The notes: a model not told the origin generated them from the sequence alone. Shown: positions 35,421 through 49,042, counted from the stretch's first letter. The stretch: DNA of 64,000 bases from Xylocopa sonorina (GCF_050948175.1 NW_027490118.1:744001-808000), one strand, 5' to 3'. Made by a program: numbers and translations.

Positions 35421-35636
35421 TGTGACGTCAGGCATACCACCTGCTACCCTCTTGAGCCACCAACAGCCACACGCCCCTAAACTACAAGTGGTCCGTAGCC
35501 ACAAATCATAGGCTCTCTTACACCACAGCCTTCGGTCGTCACTTCGCTTGCATACATATAGCGATTCACCGTCTCTCTCTCTCACCAACTCATTCCAGAA
35601 TTTTGCCTTTCAATGTACTCGCGAATTTATGATTCA

Positions 35637-35765
35637 TGTTAATTCCTCTGAATCCGCAGTTTCCCGTAAGCATATTAATTCCTCTGAATTCGCTGTTTCC
35701 CGCATGCATACTAACTTTACAAATTATACTAAATCTGCCGTTTCCTGCATGCATACTAACTCCAC
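35637..35765. repeat. Short tandem repeat in the gypsy left end
   Basis: Three imperfect units share TTAATTCCTCTGAATTCGC, GTTTCCCGCATGCATACTAA and close variants, at 36-45-bp spacing. The repeat gives a Ser/Asn/Thr-rich frame that I consider incidental. Confidence 0.7.
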
Positions 35766-36284
35766 CTAATTACTAAATCCTCTGTATCCAGTCCAAAATG
35801 ACTGCTTTCTAATCCTGCTATATAATACGCAAGTATCGTTACTAAATCTACTGAACCTTGCACTCCAAATTCTATAAATCCTCGCGTACATGTCTACAAT
35901 ATAATCTATCGCGTACAAATAAAACAAATGTCACAGAGCCAGAAGCACTGTTTCCCACGACAAAATTCCACAATCACCGCACAGTTCTAAACAATTCAAG
36001 TTCAATCGTAATAAATCCTCCAATGATAAGTCGAAAATTCCACTAATTTTTTTTCAAACACTAACAATAATGCAGAGCGTAGCATAAACAGCCGCATGTC
36101 AGATAGAGGAAATAAATCGTTCCCTAGAAACGAATCCGCGCAGACACTCGAGCGACACTCGGATCGCGACTCCAGAACCGTTTCGGCGAAATAGTTGCAT
36201 CACTCCGCTTAAACCATCTCAATACCAAGGAGAAAGACAACATATATGAACTCAGTGCTAATAATGAAGATCTACTTCATCTTT

Positions 36285-37118
36285 CTGGCTATAAATTAGG
36301 TCTTACAAAAGTAACTGAACACCGCATTCCGACAATAAATGACCAATCGATGAATGTAAAACAATATTTTCCGCCAATCCACAAAGAAGAAATTCAATGA
36401 CAGGTAGGGCAATTGTTAGAAAATAAGCATTCAGCCATCAAAATCGTCGTATAATTCTCCGCTCTGGGTAGTACCGAAAAAGTCGGACTCCACTGGAAAC
36501 AAGCGATGGAAGGTAGTTATAGATTATTAGTCTTAATTAAAAATTGATTGCCGACGCGTATCCGTTCCCGTGCATTATGAAGATATTAGACCAGCTAGGT
36601 AGTGCGAAATAATTTAGCATGTTCGACGTAGCGAGTGGATTTCATCAAATCCCTATGGCCACGTCCGACTCCGCGAAAACTACATTTTCTACACCCCATG
36701 ACCACTACAAGTTCTAAAGAATGCCGTTCGCGCTCCGTAACGCCCAGCAACTTTCCAATGGCTGATGGATTATGTTTTAACTGGTTTACAAGACAATGAG
36801 ACGCACGTTTATCGCGATGACATTGTTTTATATGCAAGTTCATTACAAGAACACGAAATTAAATTCAATAAATTAGCCGAATGTTTTCGAAACGCAAATC
36901 TTGTACTTCAGGCGGACAAATGCGAATTTCTACACTGCGATGTAAACTATTTAGGACACATAATCAGCGAAAATGGCGTCAAACCTGACCCGAATGAAGT
37001 GCGATTCGTTAAAGATTTTCCACGTCCGCAAAATCCCAAGAAAATACAACAATTCCTAATACACGCAGGATACTATCGCCGTTTCATTTCTCATTTTTCT
37101 TCCATTGCTATGCCATAA
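36285..37118 (+). pseudogene. Gypsy reverse transcriptase, broken
   Basis: Frames in sequence read GLTKVTEHRIPTINDQ and MNVKQYFPPIHKEEI (start of the domain), SPLWVVPKKSD and RWKVVIDY, then SMFDVASGFHQIPM with a catalytic Asp, KTTFSTP, MPFALRNA, and the active-site box VYRDDIVLYAS near 36812, with both Asp residues kept. The last frame (36765-37118) continues through ADKCEFLHCDVNYLGHIIS and AGYYRRFISHFS, the thumb region, to a stop. At least five stops or shifts precede the active-site box. The DVASGFHQIPM form is typical of the 17.6/297-like gypsy group. Confidence 0.9.
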
Positions 37119-37972
37119 CCAATCTCCGAAAGCAAGACTCAAAATTCATATGGCGAAACGACCATGAAGTCCCATTTGTAACATTTAGTGACATGCTCTG
37201 CCAAGCACCCATATTTCAATATCCGGATCTCAAGAAACCATTTATAATCAAATCAGACGCATCCACCAACGCTATCGGCGCCGCTCTCAACCAGGACCCA
37301 GTTGGTAGGGACCACCGAATCGCGTATACTTTTCATTTACTAAATAACGCGGAAAGAAATTCTTCAACAGATGAAAAGGGGTGCTTAGCAATCATTTACA
37401 TTATCCATTATTTCAGACCGTACATTGACGGGAAATCTTTAATGCTCATCACAGACGGCTGGCCGTAGGTCTGGATGAATTCTGTAAAAGATCCATCTAG
37501 CAGACTCGTCCATTAGCGCTTTAAACTGGCAGAGTACGAGTACGAGATAGTGTACAAGTCAAGAAAGGTAAATATGAATGCCGAAACTCTGTCACGTAAT
37601 CCGGTCAGCGTAAACTCTATTTTCTATTCCAGCGACTCCGACGAAGGTATCCTCGACATTCTAAATCCTAGATCTTCCAAACCTCCACCTCCGCCACATC
37701 CTACATCAACATCCTCAATGAATAATATGAACCAACATCATTTACCCACAGAAAATCCACCTCCCACGTTACCGACAACATCACCAACTAACTTCTCGAC
37801 AGACTACCTACGCACAGACCAACAACGCCCCCTTTTCAACACGACGAAAGACTCTTTATCCGCGAGGAACGACAACGTCGCAGTATTTATTACACAACGA
37901 AGTTACCTATTGACACGGGCGCACGTGATTTGCAAAACGCAGGAAGATACTTTCAACGCAAAGAAAATATAA
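37119..37972 (+). pseudogene. Gypsy RNase H and connecting region, broken
   Basis: The frame at 37193-37468 reads APIFQYPDLKKPFIIKSDAS and AIGAALNQ, the start of the gypsy RNase H with its first acidic residue, then DEKGCLAIIYIIHYFRPYI and LMLITDG. After a stop near 37466, KSRKVNMNAETLSRNP corresponds to the YKPGKxNxxADxLSR motif that closes the domain. A Pro/Ser/Thr-rich linker follows (runs of prolines near 37680). The linker has no catalytic motif and leads toward the integrase. Confidence 0.85.
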
Positions 37973-38099
37973 ATCTAGAAATATCTAAAGTAAGTCCTTG
38001 CGGGAACTATTTTCAAATTTCTTTAGCATATCCGATCTCGAGAGAAAACAAATCGACAGCCAAATTCTCTTAGAATCACCTTTAACTAGAATCCTTTAG

Positions 38100-38990
38100 C
38101 ATCACACAAACCGTGGTAAGCACAATATCATTGTCTCAAATTAGAAGAATACTCAAAGATCTCTTTTCCAAATCAAACATACAAATTACAGTCTGTCAAG
38201 GTCTCGTTCAAGTACCTTGGGAGGAACTCTATTGGCCAAATATGAGACAAGAGATACAGAAATATATAAGTAATTGCTATCAGTGCTAAAAATTGAAACT
38301 AACGCGTGTCAAGACTTGCCAACCATTAACACTTACCGAAAGTCCAGGAACAGCGTCCAAAATGTTATCAATAGACGTTATGGGACCACTACACCCCCCC
38401 CCCCCACCTTAGACGAATACACGAATATATTTACTATACAAGATCTCCTCACCAAATATTTCCTTGCAATTCCTCTGAAAAGAACCACTGCTGTCGGCAC
38501 AGCTGATCCATTCATTACTAACTTTACCTGCAAATTCGGATGCCCTAAAGGAATATTAACTGATCAAGGGTCCAATTGTTTAAATTCCTCAGTGAAAACT
38601 ATCTCACCACGTGTTAGCCGAATACCTGAAGCAATTTATATGAAACTCAAATAGTTGCGATAAATGGCTGCCATACGCGATGTTTAGTTACAATATCAGC
38701 ACTTATGAGGGACACACATTATACTCCATACGAGTTAGTTTTCGGAAAAGTAGCGAGAACTCTTTCTGCCATTCCACTTAAAGATACGTCTGAGAACGAA
38801 GCCTATGCCGCATACTTAAACTAATTAAACGACAGAATACAAAGACGCGCACCAAATACTATTATAACTAAAAACAAAATATGAAGAATTTCCAATTAGG
38901 CCAATGGGTTTCTTCGCTCCTCGACCATTTAAAACACAAATTCCAATCGCAGTATACAGGGTAGGGCAAAATCTGGTTGTGCATGCGAGC
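38100..38990 (+). pseudogene. Gypsy integrase, broken
   Basis: Near 38225 the frame reads WEELYWPNMRQEIQKYISNC then YQC, the end of the HHCC zinc-binding domain; the paired His are not visible. The core has MLSIDVMGPL with the first Asp (about 38366) and GILTDQGSN with the second Asp (about 38560). The catalytic Glu region is degraded. A later frame near 38720 (TPYELVFGKVARTLSA) matches the conserved post-core segment. A C-rich homopolymer at about 38392-38405 sits at a frame change. Confidence 0.85.
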
Positions 38991-39385
38991 AAATTTAAAC
39001 ATGGGAAACACTTGCAAGCGATGAATGCACGAATGAAAATGAATATGAATGTAGTAATTAGTGAAAAGTGCAAACAAAAAACTGAAAATCTTAAGAAAAA
39101 TAAAGGTAATAGAATCAGTGATTGTAGGGAACGAACAAATAGCAACGAAGAAATAAAGTGCAACCACACATAGTGCAGATGTAGCATCCGCAGTACCCGC
39201 AACATCCACAGCATCCACAGCATCCGGAAGATCAGAGAGACATCAGGGAGGAGCAGACTCCTCCAGCACAAAAGAGACAAGCTGCAATCCATACCGAGCT
39301 GACAGCAAACCAAAGATTACACACAATTTACTTTCAAGCCATAATTTCTAAGTCTACATTATATTTTATATTCTTCAGTTACGAA
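38991..39385. other. Gypsy 3' non-coding or lost accessory region
   Basis: Lys/Asn-rich plus frames and opposite-strand hydrophobic frames have no recognisable domain. A short CAGCATCCACAGCATCC repeat lies near 39205-39225. I see no convincing env-like gene. Confidence 0.4.
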
Positions 39386-40331
39386 GAATTGATGCGCCGC
39401 GACGCGCGAGTACGCGGCCGCCACAGCGGCACTCGCCGCGTCTCTCATCACGGGACGCAAGACCCCACTCGGGTGTCTCTTACTCCCCCTTGTCGAGGAG
39501 GTTTTTAACGCATCTTGGGAGGTGTGAATCGATTTCAGATTCTCACCCGAGCAAGTTTTCTGCTCCAAGTCACGCCATTGGGTAATCTCGCTGCCTCCAT
39601 AAGATTACTAGTTCTAAATTCGTAGTATAATTTCTATTTCCTTTTTGTGACTTAGTTTATATTTGGAATAATTACTCACTGTACTAAACACTTAGAATAC
39701 ACTTTATTTTATTTTTACTACACATAATGCTAGTTCTGGATTACAATTCCGAGTTCTGCTTCGACTTCAAGTAGTTGCCACGGTGTTGAAGAGTTGCGAT
39801 AGTACGAACCAGCTCCTATCGTTTAGCGACCTCCGCCTAAATTCGGCGAAAAGGTAGAACGTATGAGCGGAACGAAGGTATCTAAACGGACTCGTTACGC
39901 CATGAGGAAGAATTTACTTCGCTTCTTAGTGCACGAATATATCTGTAATACTCCAGCCGTTCTCATTCCGCAACGACTTGTTGCATCCATTATCGTATCC
40001 GCTGTTTCGAAATCGATTCCAGACAGCCGCAGCCAAGCCGATTGATCGCTGATTAGAGTAACCATCCCTCTTGCTACGCCGCACGCCACTCCAATTCCAG
40101 AAAACGATCCTCGAAGGCTGACGTATTTGAATGCAGCACAGAGAAATCAACACAAAGGTAAGTGAAAATCCTTTCTTTATTCGCCTTCAGAGCTGTTGCG
40201 GCACGCGCGTTTGTCAGAATCGACAGACCCGGTCACACTCGTTTCAAACCGGACTGAATTCGAAAACTAGGACAGTGTCGTTTTAGCCTCAAGGACAACG
40301 GAAAACTGATACCGCAAGAACGTAACAGTAG

Positions 40332-43300
40332 GACATTAGAACCTACCTACTTTGAAACGTCGAAATAATATTCGCGATCCCGTTGCCTGAAGGACTAAAA
40401 CTCTATTGCTTTAAAACACAGACACCAAGAAACGCCATCCCGTTGCAAGCAAATACAGGAATCACATTAACTTCATGCGCAGAAACAGATATGCATAATG
40501 CAATACATGTAGCATTACAAACTGCTTACTTTGAGACGCTGAAATGATATGTGCCATCGCCATGCATAAAGCATTAGAACTCTATTGCATTGACACGAAG
40601 ACACAATCATGAATCGTACAGTCGCTTGTAACTACATTACGATTCATATTCATTTGACGCATAGAAGCTTATATGGATAATAAGATGTATAGAACATTAC
40701 ACACATACTTTGAAACGTTGAAATGAGATGAGCCAACACCATACATAAAGCACTAGAACTGCATTGCTTTGACACGCCGAAGCTATGAAGCAGTTTCCCG
40801 TTGCATGGAACTGTGGAAGTCACATTCCTTTGAAGTGTATAAACAGATAGGTATTAGAAGAAGCATTGAGAGTTACAGGTAACATACATTGAAATTTTGA
40901 AATGAGACAAACGATCGTGATGCATATAAGATTTTGAACTCCACTGCTTTTACAGGTAGACAACATGAAGCACTAACCAGTGGCAAGGAAATTTGTAATT
41001 CCTATTATTTTGAAGTGTAAAAGCTGATAAGTATAATGCGATGTATAGATCCTTAAAACTTACTTAGTTTGAATCGTTGAAATGAGTCGCGCCATTGAGA
41101 CACATGGAGCATTTAGATCTCAATAGCCTTGACACGAAGACACAATGTAGTGAGATCCCATAGCAAGGAACTGTAGAGTTCACATTCTTTTCAAGTGTAC
41201 AAACAGACAAGAATAATGCTACGCACAGAAGATTACAGTCTCGTTGGATTGAACCATTGAAATGAAATGCGCCATCAGATTGCATGGATCATTAGGCATC
41301 AATTACTTTGACACGCAGGCAATACGAACCGCCATCTCGCTGCTTGGGACTGAAGAATTCACATTCTTATGATGCGCTGAAGCAGATAAACATAATGCTA
41401 ATCATATAAATTAATAGCTTACTAACTTTGAAACGTTGAACTGAAATGCGCCATCGCATTACTTGGAGCAGTAGATCTCTATTGCAATGAGACACAGATA
41501 TTATGAAGCGCCATCTGGTTGCAGGGAACTGCAAATTCATATTCTTCTGAATCGTACAAAGCGATAAGTTTCAGAGTAAGAAAGCTGTACCGTTCTGTGC
41601 ATCGCATTATACTTATCTGCTACTGCACTTCAGAAGAATGTGAATTCTACAGTTCCTTGAAACGAAATGGCGCTTTATAGTGTTTACGTGTCAGAGCAAG
41701 AGAGTTCCGATGCTCCATGCAATGCGTTGGAGCAACGCATTTCTACGTTTCAATGTAAGCAAGCTGTAATTCCCTATGCATAGCATTATGCTTAACTGTT
41801 TCTAGTTATCAAATGAATGTGAATTATACAGCTTCATGCAACGAGATGGCGCTTCGTATTGTCTACGTGTCAAAGCAGTAGCATTAGAATGTTCCATGTA
41901 AATCGATAGGGTATCTAGTTTCAACGTTTCAAAGTATTTAAGCCGTAATCTTCTATCTATAGCATTATGCTTATATGCTGGAGCTCTTCAAAAGAATGAG
42001 AAATATGCAATTCAAGATGGCGCTCCATATTATCTGCATGCCAATGAAATATACTTCTACTGCTCCATTCAACGCAATGTTGCGTCTCATTACGATGTTT
42101 CATGGTAGGATGTAATTTCAATGCAACGCGTTATGTCTATCTGCTTCTAAACGTGAACAGAATGTGAATCCTAAACTGACCTTTAACGGAATAGCGTTTC
42201 TAGATGTCTACGTGTCGAAGCAATAGAGTTTAAATGCTTCATTCAACGCGATCTCGCATCTCACTTCGATGTTTCATAATAAGGTGTAATATTCAATGCA
42301 TAGCGTTACGTTTATCTGCCACTACACTTCAAGAAAATGTGAATCCTATACTTCCTGGCAACGCGATAGCATTTCTAGATGTCTACGTGTCGAAGCAATG
42401 GAGTTCCAATACTTCATTCAACGCGATGTCGCATCTCATTTTAATGTTTCGTGTTAAGGTGTAATATTCAATGCAACGCATTATGTTTATCTGCTTTCAG
42501 ACTTCAAAAGATTGTGGATCATAAACTGATTTGCAATGGTATGGCATTTCTAGACGTCTACGTGTCGAAGCAATAGATTTCTAATACTTCATTCAAAGCG
42601 GTGTCGCAGCTCGTTCCAATGTTTCATGATATGATGTAATATTCAGTGCAACGCGATATGTTTATTAGCTTCTACACTTCAAAAGAATGTGAATACATAC
42701 TACATTACAATGTATGTAATTTATACAGACTCATGTATCTACATAGCGCTTATTGTGTCAAGTTGACACTTAGAAGCACTATACAGTTACATCGATTTGT
42801 ACAAATTATGTGCCTTATAACGTACAACCAAATAAGCATATTTCTTTTGTATAAAACCTTTCAAATTACTTACCTTGTAACGTAAATCTAAGAAGAGTCG
42901 TCGCGTTGCACGTAGCTTTGGAATTCAATTGCTTTGATAAGATGCCACTTAGAGACAATTTCCTGTTACATGGATCTGTAGAAATTGCATACTTTGTAAC
43001 GTGGATCTCAGTGCGCATAATTAAGTTGTATACAAACTAACAACTTATTTCCTTCAAACGCAGGACTGAGAAGCACCATTGCGTTGCATAAAATTTTGGA
43101 ATTCAATTGCTTTGACATGTTCAAAAGAATGTACATTTTACAGTTCCATGCATTGGGATGACGCATCTCATATCAGCATTTCAAGATAAGTAAGGTCCTT
43201 GCAACAGGATAACGCATATCATTTCATCGTTTCAAAGTATGTAGGTTGTAATGTTCTACTCATCACATTATTATTATCTGCTTCTGAGATTGAAAAGAAT

Positions 43301-44280
43301 GTTAATCCTACGTTTGCTTGCAACGAGATGGCGCTTCATTGTCTCTACATGTAAAAGCAATGGTTTTCTGATGTTACATGCAATGCGATGGCGCACATCA
43401 TTTCAACGTTTCAAAGTAAGTAAGCTGTAATACTCTACGCATAGCATTATGCTTATCTGCTTCTACATTTCTAAAGAATCTGAAATTTACAATTCTATTC
43501 CTTTTGAAGTGTAGTAGCAGATGAGAATAATTAAATGCATAGAACGTTACTACCTACTTATTTTGTAACGTTGAACTGAGATGCGCCTTCGAATTGTATG
43601 AAGCATTGGAACTCTATTGCTCTGACACGTAGACACTATGAAGGGCTATTCCGTTGCTGGGAACTTTAGCATTCACATTATTCTGAAATAGAAGCAGGTA
43701 AGCATAATGCGATGCATAGAACATTACAACATAATTGCTTTGAAAAGTGAAACTGTAAAGCATCATCTTGTTGCACAGAATATTTTTTGTTACTTACGAG
43801 GAATTATAGTACTGAGATGCTCCACCTTGTTGCAAGGAATCTTCAAAGCTACTCCCATTGACAAGTAGACACTCAGATGCGACATCCCTTTTCGTGGAAC
43901 TTTAGGAATTACTTCGAAATATAGGACTGTGAAACTGCATCGCGTTGCATGGAGATTTAGAAAATGCTTACTACTATACGTAGAAATGAGAAGCGCCATC
44001 ATGTTGCATAGAACTTTGCATCTTATGTACTCAGAATCGTCTATACTGATAGGGACCATCACTTTACATAAATATATAGAACACACATAGCTTTAAACGT
44101 TGAACTGAGAATTTGAGAACTTACTTTGAAACGTTGATAGTGAGGAGCTCCATCGGATTTCATAGAACTTCAGAACTTGCTTGTTATGAAACGTAGGCAG
44201 ATAAGAGCCATTGCGTTGTTTAGAGCTTTAGAACTTGCTTACTTCAACAAAGATATCTATTGGGTTCGTCCATTCTTTTA
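40332..44280. repeat. 172-bp satellite, block 6, mixed orientation
   Basis: Plus from 40332 to about 41575, minus from about 41576 to 42700, then shorter alternating stretches: plus-like at about 42740-43130, minus at about 43140-43490, plus at about 43500-44280. The last kilobase is the most diverged, with shortened monomers in which GAAACGTTGA and GCGCCATCGC words recur at irregular spacing. No gene. Confidence 0.8.
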
Positions 44281-44614
44281 GAAGAGTTTTTGATAAACTA
44301 CTTACTTTTCACGTTTGCAATATTTTTAAATGTATGCGAGGTGTAATCGTTTAAATTTTAAAATGTTTACTTAGTATTGATTATTATTTAGTAACTCGGT
44401 TATAAACGTGTCTGCATAAGATTTAATCAATATGTTCATAAGCTTGATATTTATGCAGTTATTTGTTAGTCACTTATTGCTCAAACGGCAAAGATTCTGA
44501 CCATTTCAAAATGGTTGTCTTTCATCAATTTTCTGAAAAATTGAGATACTATCCAACTGCTTGCATTAAACACTGTAATTAAAGTTTTCAAAATATTTTA
44601 CCTCTTATAGATGC
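44281..44614. other. AT-rich spacer before duplicon copy B
   Basis: Unassigned AT-rich sequence. It is not found in the part of copy C that ends at about 62957, and copy A starts later. No open frame of note. Confidence 0.5.
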
Positions 44615-45620
44615 ATTCTATTATTGAAATTGAATGTTTAATTTTTCTAACTCCTGTTTAGAACATCATTCTATTGGAATGTTCAAGTATTTTTTATATT
44701 CGTAATTGTTGAAACTGTTTTGCATGGTTCTTTAATTTAATGTATAGAATTTCCTGAGAAAAATTTTTTATCGTAGTGAACTATATAATTGCAATTAGAA
44801 TTCTTTATGAAATATTAATAACAGAGAAGAGGTATGTATCCATTCTTGTAGTTTCGAAAAGAGCATTTTATCTTACTATTTAAAATGAAATATTAAGATT
44901 TGTTTAAAATCTAATGGAATTTAATTACCTTTTGATTCAAGTTCACAGTGGTAATCTTCCATAGTTCAACAATTTTGTGAGCTGTCCTCAATAATCCGCA
45001 GCTTAGTACTTATAAAATGGACGACACAAAGAACTGCCTAACCAAACGTAATCGAACCGATTTTTCAATACTAATCTTATCATGTTTAACTTATCCTGCA
45101 AACTATTAAAATGCCCTTCGAACAGTGTTAGTCACAGTAAAGTAAATGGTAAACATTACGCGCTCCCCTACTGTTTACAATAAGTATGTTTCATTTACTA
45201 TCAAAACCGTAAGTATTATCGCCTTTCTTTACTTTCTGTAATTTTCAATGGCTTCATGTTACAGGTCGTTGAACTCGTTTTAAAATGCTCTATCGTATTA
45301 CGGAAGAATAAACATACCAATTCATTTTAAAAAATGAAGGTGACCTTCAAATATCTAACGTGCCTACACATACAAAAAAACTATTTTCATCAATGGATAG
45401 GCCTTTGTACTGTGCAATTTTATATCAGCAAAAATTTATATGAAACTTATAGTTTCAAAGATATCTAAGATGCTAATTATTACTGCCCCACTGTATATGC
45501 TGCTCTGAATGTGTCCAACAAGGCAACGATGAACAAAGTTAAATTTAATATTACGATGTTTTTTATGTTACTTATAATATATTTGTTCTTCTGTAATTTA
45601 GCCAAAAAACAGTATTCACG

Positions 45621-46285
45621 ATGTCGGCAGATGAATGTATTTGTCTTAGAATTATAAGAGCCATTGGAAGCCTTAAAAGTAAAGTGCGTGCCTTTCAAAA
45701 CAGTCAGATGCAAATTATAATACAACGTTTCCAAGAAATGGTACGTGTCATTCTTTTTTATCTCCGTTTATTTAGTTAAAGGAAATTTAATTGAAATGTC
45801 CGTATTGAGGACAAAAGAGTTATTATAATCTTACACAACATATATGATGGTGATAAAGGATAAGTATAAGGAACTGAAAATGGAAAGTAGCGAGCAGAAA
45901 AAGAAACTGATAGAAGTGCAAAGTAGATTGATACATCCTTCAAATGATGCTTCTATGTCAATAAAATCTGTTAAACAAAGAACTATTGGGAAAATCAAGT
46001 ATAATCAACATTACTTCTGCTCAAAAGCTATAATAGAATTAGACAGAAATGGATAGAAAACAAGCATTTATATCTATACATTCTATTCTATGCAAAGGCA
46101 AATATTTCAAAGAGAAAAGAACGTGTTACTTACAAATTATTTATGTTCACAAAGATCTTAGTAATTCAGGCTTCTCGTCTTGCAGAACTAATCATTCATT
46201 TAACATGAAAAGGGTTCGAGGAAATACGTCAATTGGATCACGTAAAATATCGGACACTAATTCCGCCTACACCTTTAGACCTTAA
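45621..46285 (+). pseudogene. Coiled-coil-like exon fragments (copy B)
   Basis: Copy B preserves these frames better than A. Exon-like stretch 1 starts at ATG 45621, reads MSADECICLRIIRAIGSLKS and VRAFQNSQMQI, and ends at a GTACGT donor-like site near 45739. Stretch 2 starts near 45844 with MVIKDKYKELKMESSEQKKK then LIEVQSRLIHPSNDASMSI. Stretch 3 ends near 46285 with SIGSRKISDTNSAYTFRP. Lys/Glu/Gln spacing suggests a coiled coil, family unknown. Whether the pieces were ever spliced together is inference. Confidence 0.42.
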
Positions 46286-47936
46286 ATATATAATTGCAAC
46301 AGCATATTTAATATCGTATTAATACTATTTTTCTAATTATTTATACCTATACGTAATAAATATATGTTAACCGAATAAGTTGCTTTACCAAAGAATAAAA
46401 GAATCCGAGGATTACAAATCTGAGCATTACATAACAAGAGTGCATTACATATATAGTGTTACATGTAACAAAAGATGAATACCAAAAGGATCACACACAA
46501 GTAGAATCCACAATGTGGACATAAAGATACAGAAACGGCAAAAATCGCAAACAATAATTAACAAAATTCAAAAAGAGGGGAGTGAAAATCCACCTCCTTG
46601 ACAATGATAAGAAACAGGTCTGCCTCATGCACTCCAATGTCCCAAACAACCAGCACGCCAATAACAACGGTTGGAACGAATTCCGTGGCAGAACTGTGCT
46701 AAGATAGTGCTCCTACTCAGCTCTCGTAACGGCATACTCCTAGTACTGGGGCGAAACTCGTATCACGGTACTATTAAAGCACCGCGATATAGCACACGGG
46801 CTACACGGTCGTGGCAATGACACTATCAGCTCACCATAGGTACGCGCGTGGTAGTGGCATAGCCTGACATTTATTAATGGGGAACTTGTTTCCATAAAAA
46901 TTATAAACAAATATGAAGAATGACTAAACTAAGCAATTTATTTATTTTGATTCCAAAATAGATACACCGGCGCGAAACAATGATATAAGAACTCGATTTT
47001 ATTATTTTTTATAAACTAGTTCGATACGGCGATTTTTTCTATAAAGTCGTTAATTACATTATCATAAAAATATATACTTTTATTTTATATACATTTTTTC
47101 AACTCATCGTTACAAATTCATGCAAGTGAAGGTTATATTAAATACGATGACAGCATGCTATTTAAGAAATTACAAAAGGCGAAGTTAGGGATGCAACAGT
47201 ATGAATTTTTATTTTGTAAGTAATATTTTATTTTATAAATAATATTTTTAGTTAATGATGGGTTGAAAGAAATATATATGACTCTCTCAATAACTATAAA
47301 TATAGGAAAACAACTATCAAAATATCTATCAATACTCATATGTTGAACACCTACTGACATCTAACGGTTTTAATTCGTATAAAAGCACAGGTTCCCCATT
47401 ACCAAATGTGACCCTACGTCATTGCTGAGAAGATTCATGAATGGAGCGATGACACGCGTGTCACGTTGGTGCTCGCTGCGCGATTCACACGGCCTGTTAC
47501 GCTAATCTAGAACATGCTGGTAACACGTTCTGCCATTTTAGCTAACGAATCCGATTGCCACCATTATGCCATCTGTTATCTGGGATGTTTTTTAGAACAT
47601 TACCCGGAATTGAATTTGAACACATAGCTACTTAATCGCGAATTTGTATGTACATAATTATACATGACTGCATAAAAACAATATCATACACTTTTATAAT
47701 CAATGCGATATCAGAATATAAAACGAAGAACTATCAACTCGTATCAGGAGTAAAAACAGTGTTTGGTACGCAAAGTTCATTATAAAATTTAATCAAGCAG
47801 TTAATATATCAAATGACATCACATAATATATCACTGAAAGTATAATGATGTGAATAGTAAAAAAACATATTTATTTGTTACATGTTTATACATGAAAATT
47901 TAAAGGTCCAAGTTACATTTAATAAATTATTGTTTA

Positions 47937-48168
47937 ACAAGGTGACTTAACGTTGGTTCAAATAGGCGTGGAGAACTAGCTGGTACTTCTGTCAATGTAA
48001 TTTCATTTCTGCTGGATACAGAAAAATACATTTGCAATCTAAGCAAGGTTTTATTAGATCTGGTGGATTTCCCAAATTTTAGAAAGGGATGCTGCCAAAA
48101 GTAGTTGGTTCAGCGCCAGGTGATAAACATATACAACAAGCAAAGCAACGTAAACTGATTTAAAATGT
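47937..48168 (-). pseudogene. Cysteine-rich terminal exon, unidentified (copy B)
   Basis: On the minus strand, an intact AAATCAG acceptor-like site near 48163 is followed by LRCFACCICLSPGAEPTT, a stop after SIPF, then DLIKPCLDCKC. A small shift follows, and SRNEITLTEVPASSPRL is recovered in another frame. The cysteine clusters match those of A and C. B keeps the acceptor that A has lost. Confidence 0.5.
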
Positions 48169-48582
48169 TCAAGATTATATAAATTAAACTATTACACTTG
48201 TATAATCCATGTAGCGTTTCTGTCCTTTGTAACTTACGAAGAGTCTTAAGAATATAACGCAATGTAAACAAGTTTTGAAACACAGAAAGCAGATCTTAAT
48301 TTAAAGGAAAGGAACCTTAGATCTGTTGTATAGAGGTTACCGGCGTGCTATGTTAAGGAATATGCCATTCAGTTTTAATTTTCTAAATGAGAATAATTAA
48401 AGAAGATCTGGAATTGAAACATTGGAAGAAAAATTCTTCCAGTGAAAAATGCTCTATGCAATGCAATAGCAGCTTCACGTCCCCTTGATATTCTATAAAA
48501 AATCTTATGCCATTTTACTCGATTTACTAGAATCGAAACTATGAAACCTATTAGGTGGTATTTCGGCAACTGCTACCATACA

Positions 48583-48622
48583 CACATACGCGCGCGCGCA
48601 CACACACGCACCCGTACACACG
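48583..48622. repeat. Alternating purine-pyrimidine microsatellite
   Basis: ACACACATACGCGCGCGCGC followed by ACACACACGCACCCG. The matching place in copy C (about 60410-60462) has GTGTGCGCGCGTGCGTGTGT. Copy A lacks it. Confidence 0.85.
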
Positions 48623-49042
48623 AAATCCATCAAGATTAAAAAGACTGAGTATGTGCTGAAGGATGCGTACAATAAGAAAGGATTATTACATGGGTAAATT
48701 GTAGAATTCAATTTATAATTGATAATTAGATTATAAACATTTATATGCTTTTATCAGAAATTTGAATACGTCAAAATTGCAGCACGCAGATGTGTAAATA
48801 TCACTTTGCGATTTCATTTCATTTTGGTAGTTATACTTATATATAAGCATCCATCCAAGCATAAAGCTTGATAATCTTTAAACTGTCAAATAATTATGAA
48901 GCATTATTAGACTTTTTGCTGGCGTTGGTCTAATTTATCATTTTCGAAATTTGTAAAGCAACTAGAATTATAATAACAAAGTACTTTATATCTTTGCCCC
49001 TTGTTTCGAAAAAAAATATTAAATATGAATAACTATGTTCAC

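Larger units (their letters stand above)
35421..40327 (+). mobile_element. Ty3/gypsy retrotransposon with GTAG target duplication
   Basis: The element begins TGTGACGTCAGG and ends CGTAACA, with GTAG at 35417-35420 and 40328-40331. Removing it with one GTAG restores a continuous satellite monomer (GATGCGTAG then GACATTAGAACCTACC), which fixes the ends. Pol fragments lie inside. Only about 870 bp precede the reverse transcriptase, so gag and most of protease are deleted. I could not align a full left LTR to a full right LTR by eye. The segment from about 39380 (GC-rich, then AT-rich with CACTTAGAATACACTTTATT) to 40327 is the likely right LTR. Confidence 0.85.
44615..49042 (+). repeat. Duplicon copy B
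   Basis: Same orientation as copy A. It extends about 640 bp further left (shared with C: the ATTGAATGTTTAATTTTTCT segment at 44630 and AGAATTTCCTGAGAAA at 44748) and stops on the right at about 49042 in a TATC microsatellite, before the HSDL2 exons. Relative to A it has an extra 180-200-bp stretch at about 48575-48760 that includes an alternating CG/CA run and is also present in C. Confidence 0.85.

Noticed and set aside
38392..38405. C homopolymer at an integrase frame change as a programmed frameshift site
   Set aside because: The whole pol is riddled with stops. A homopolymer indel, real or from sequencing, is the simpler reading.
38825..39313. Minus-strand frame of 162 residues with Leu/Trp/Met repeats, possibly a membrane protein
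   Set aside because: It is the complement of the 3' part of the gypsy element. The repetitive WMLRMLWML pattern comes from the CAGCATCC repeats, and no signal or family motif is seen.
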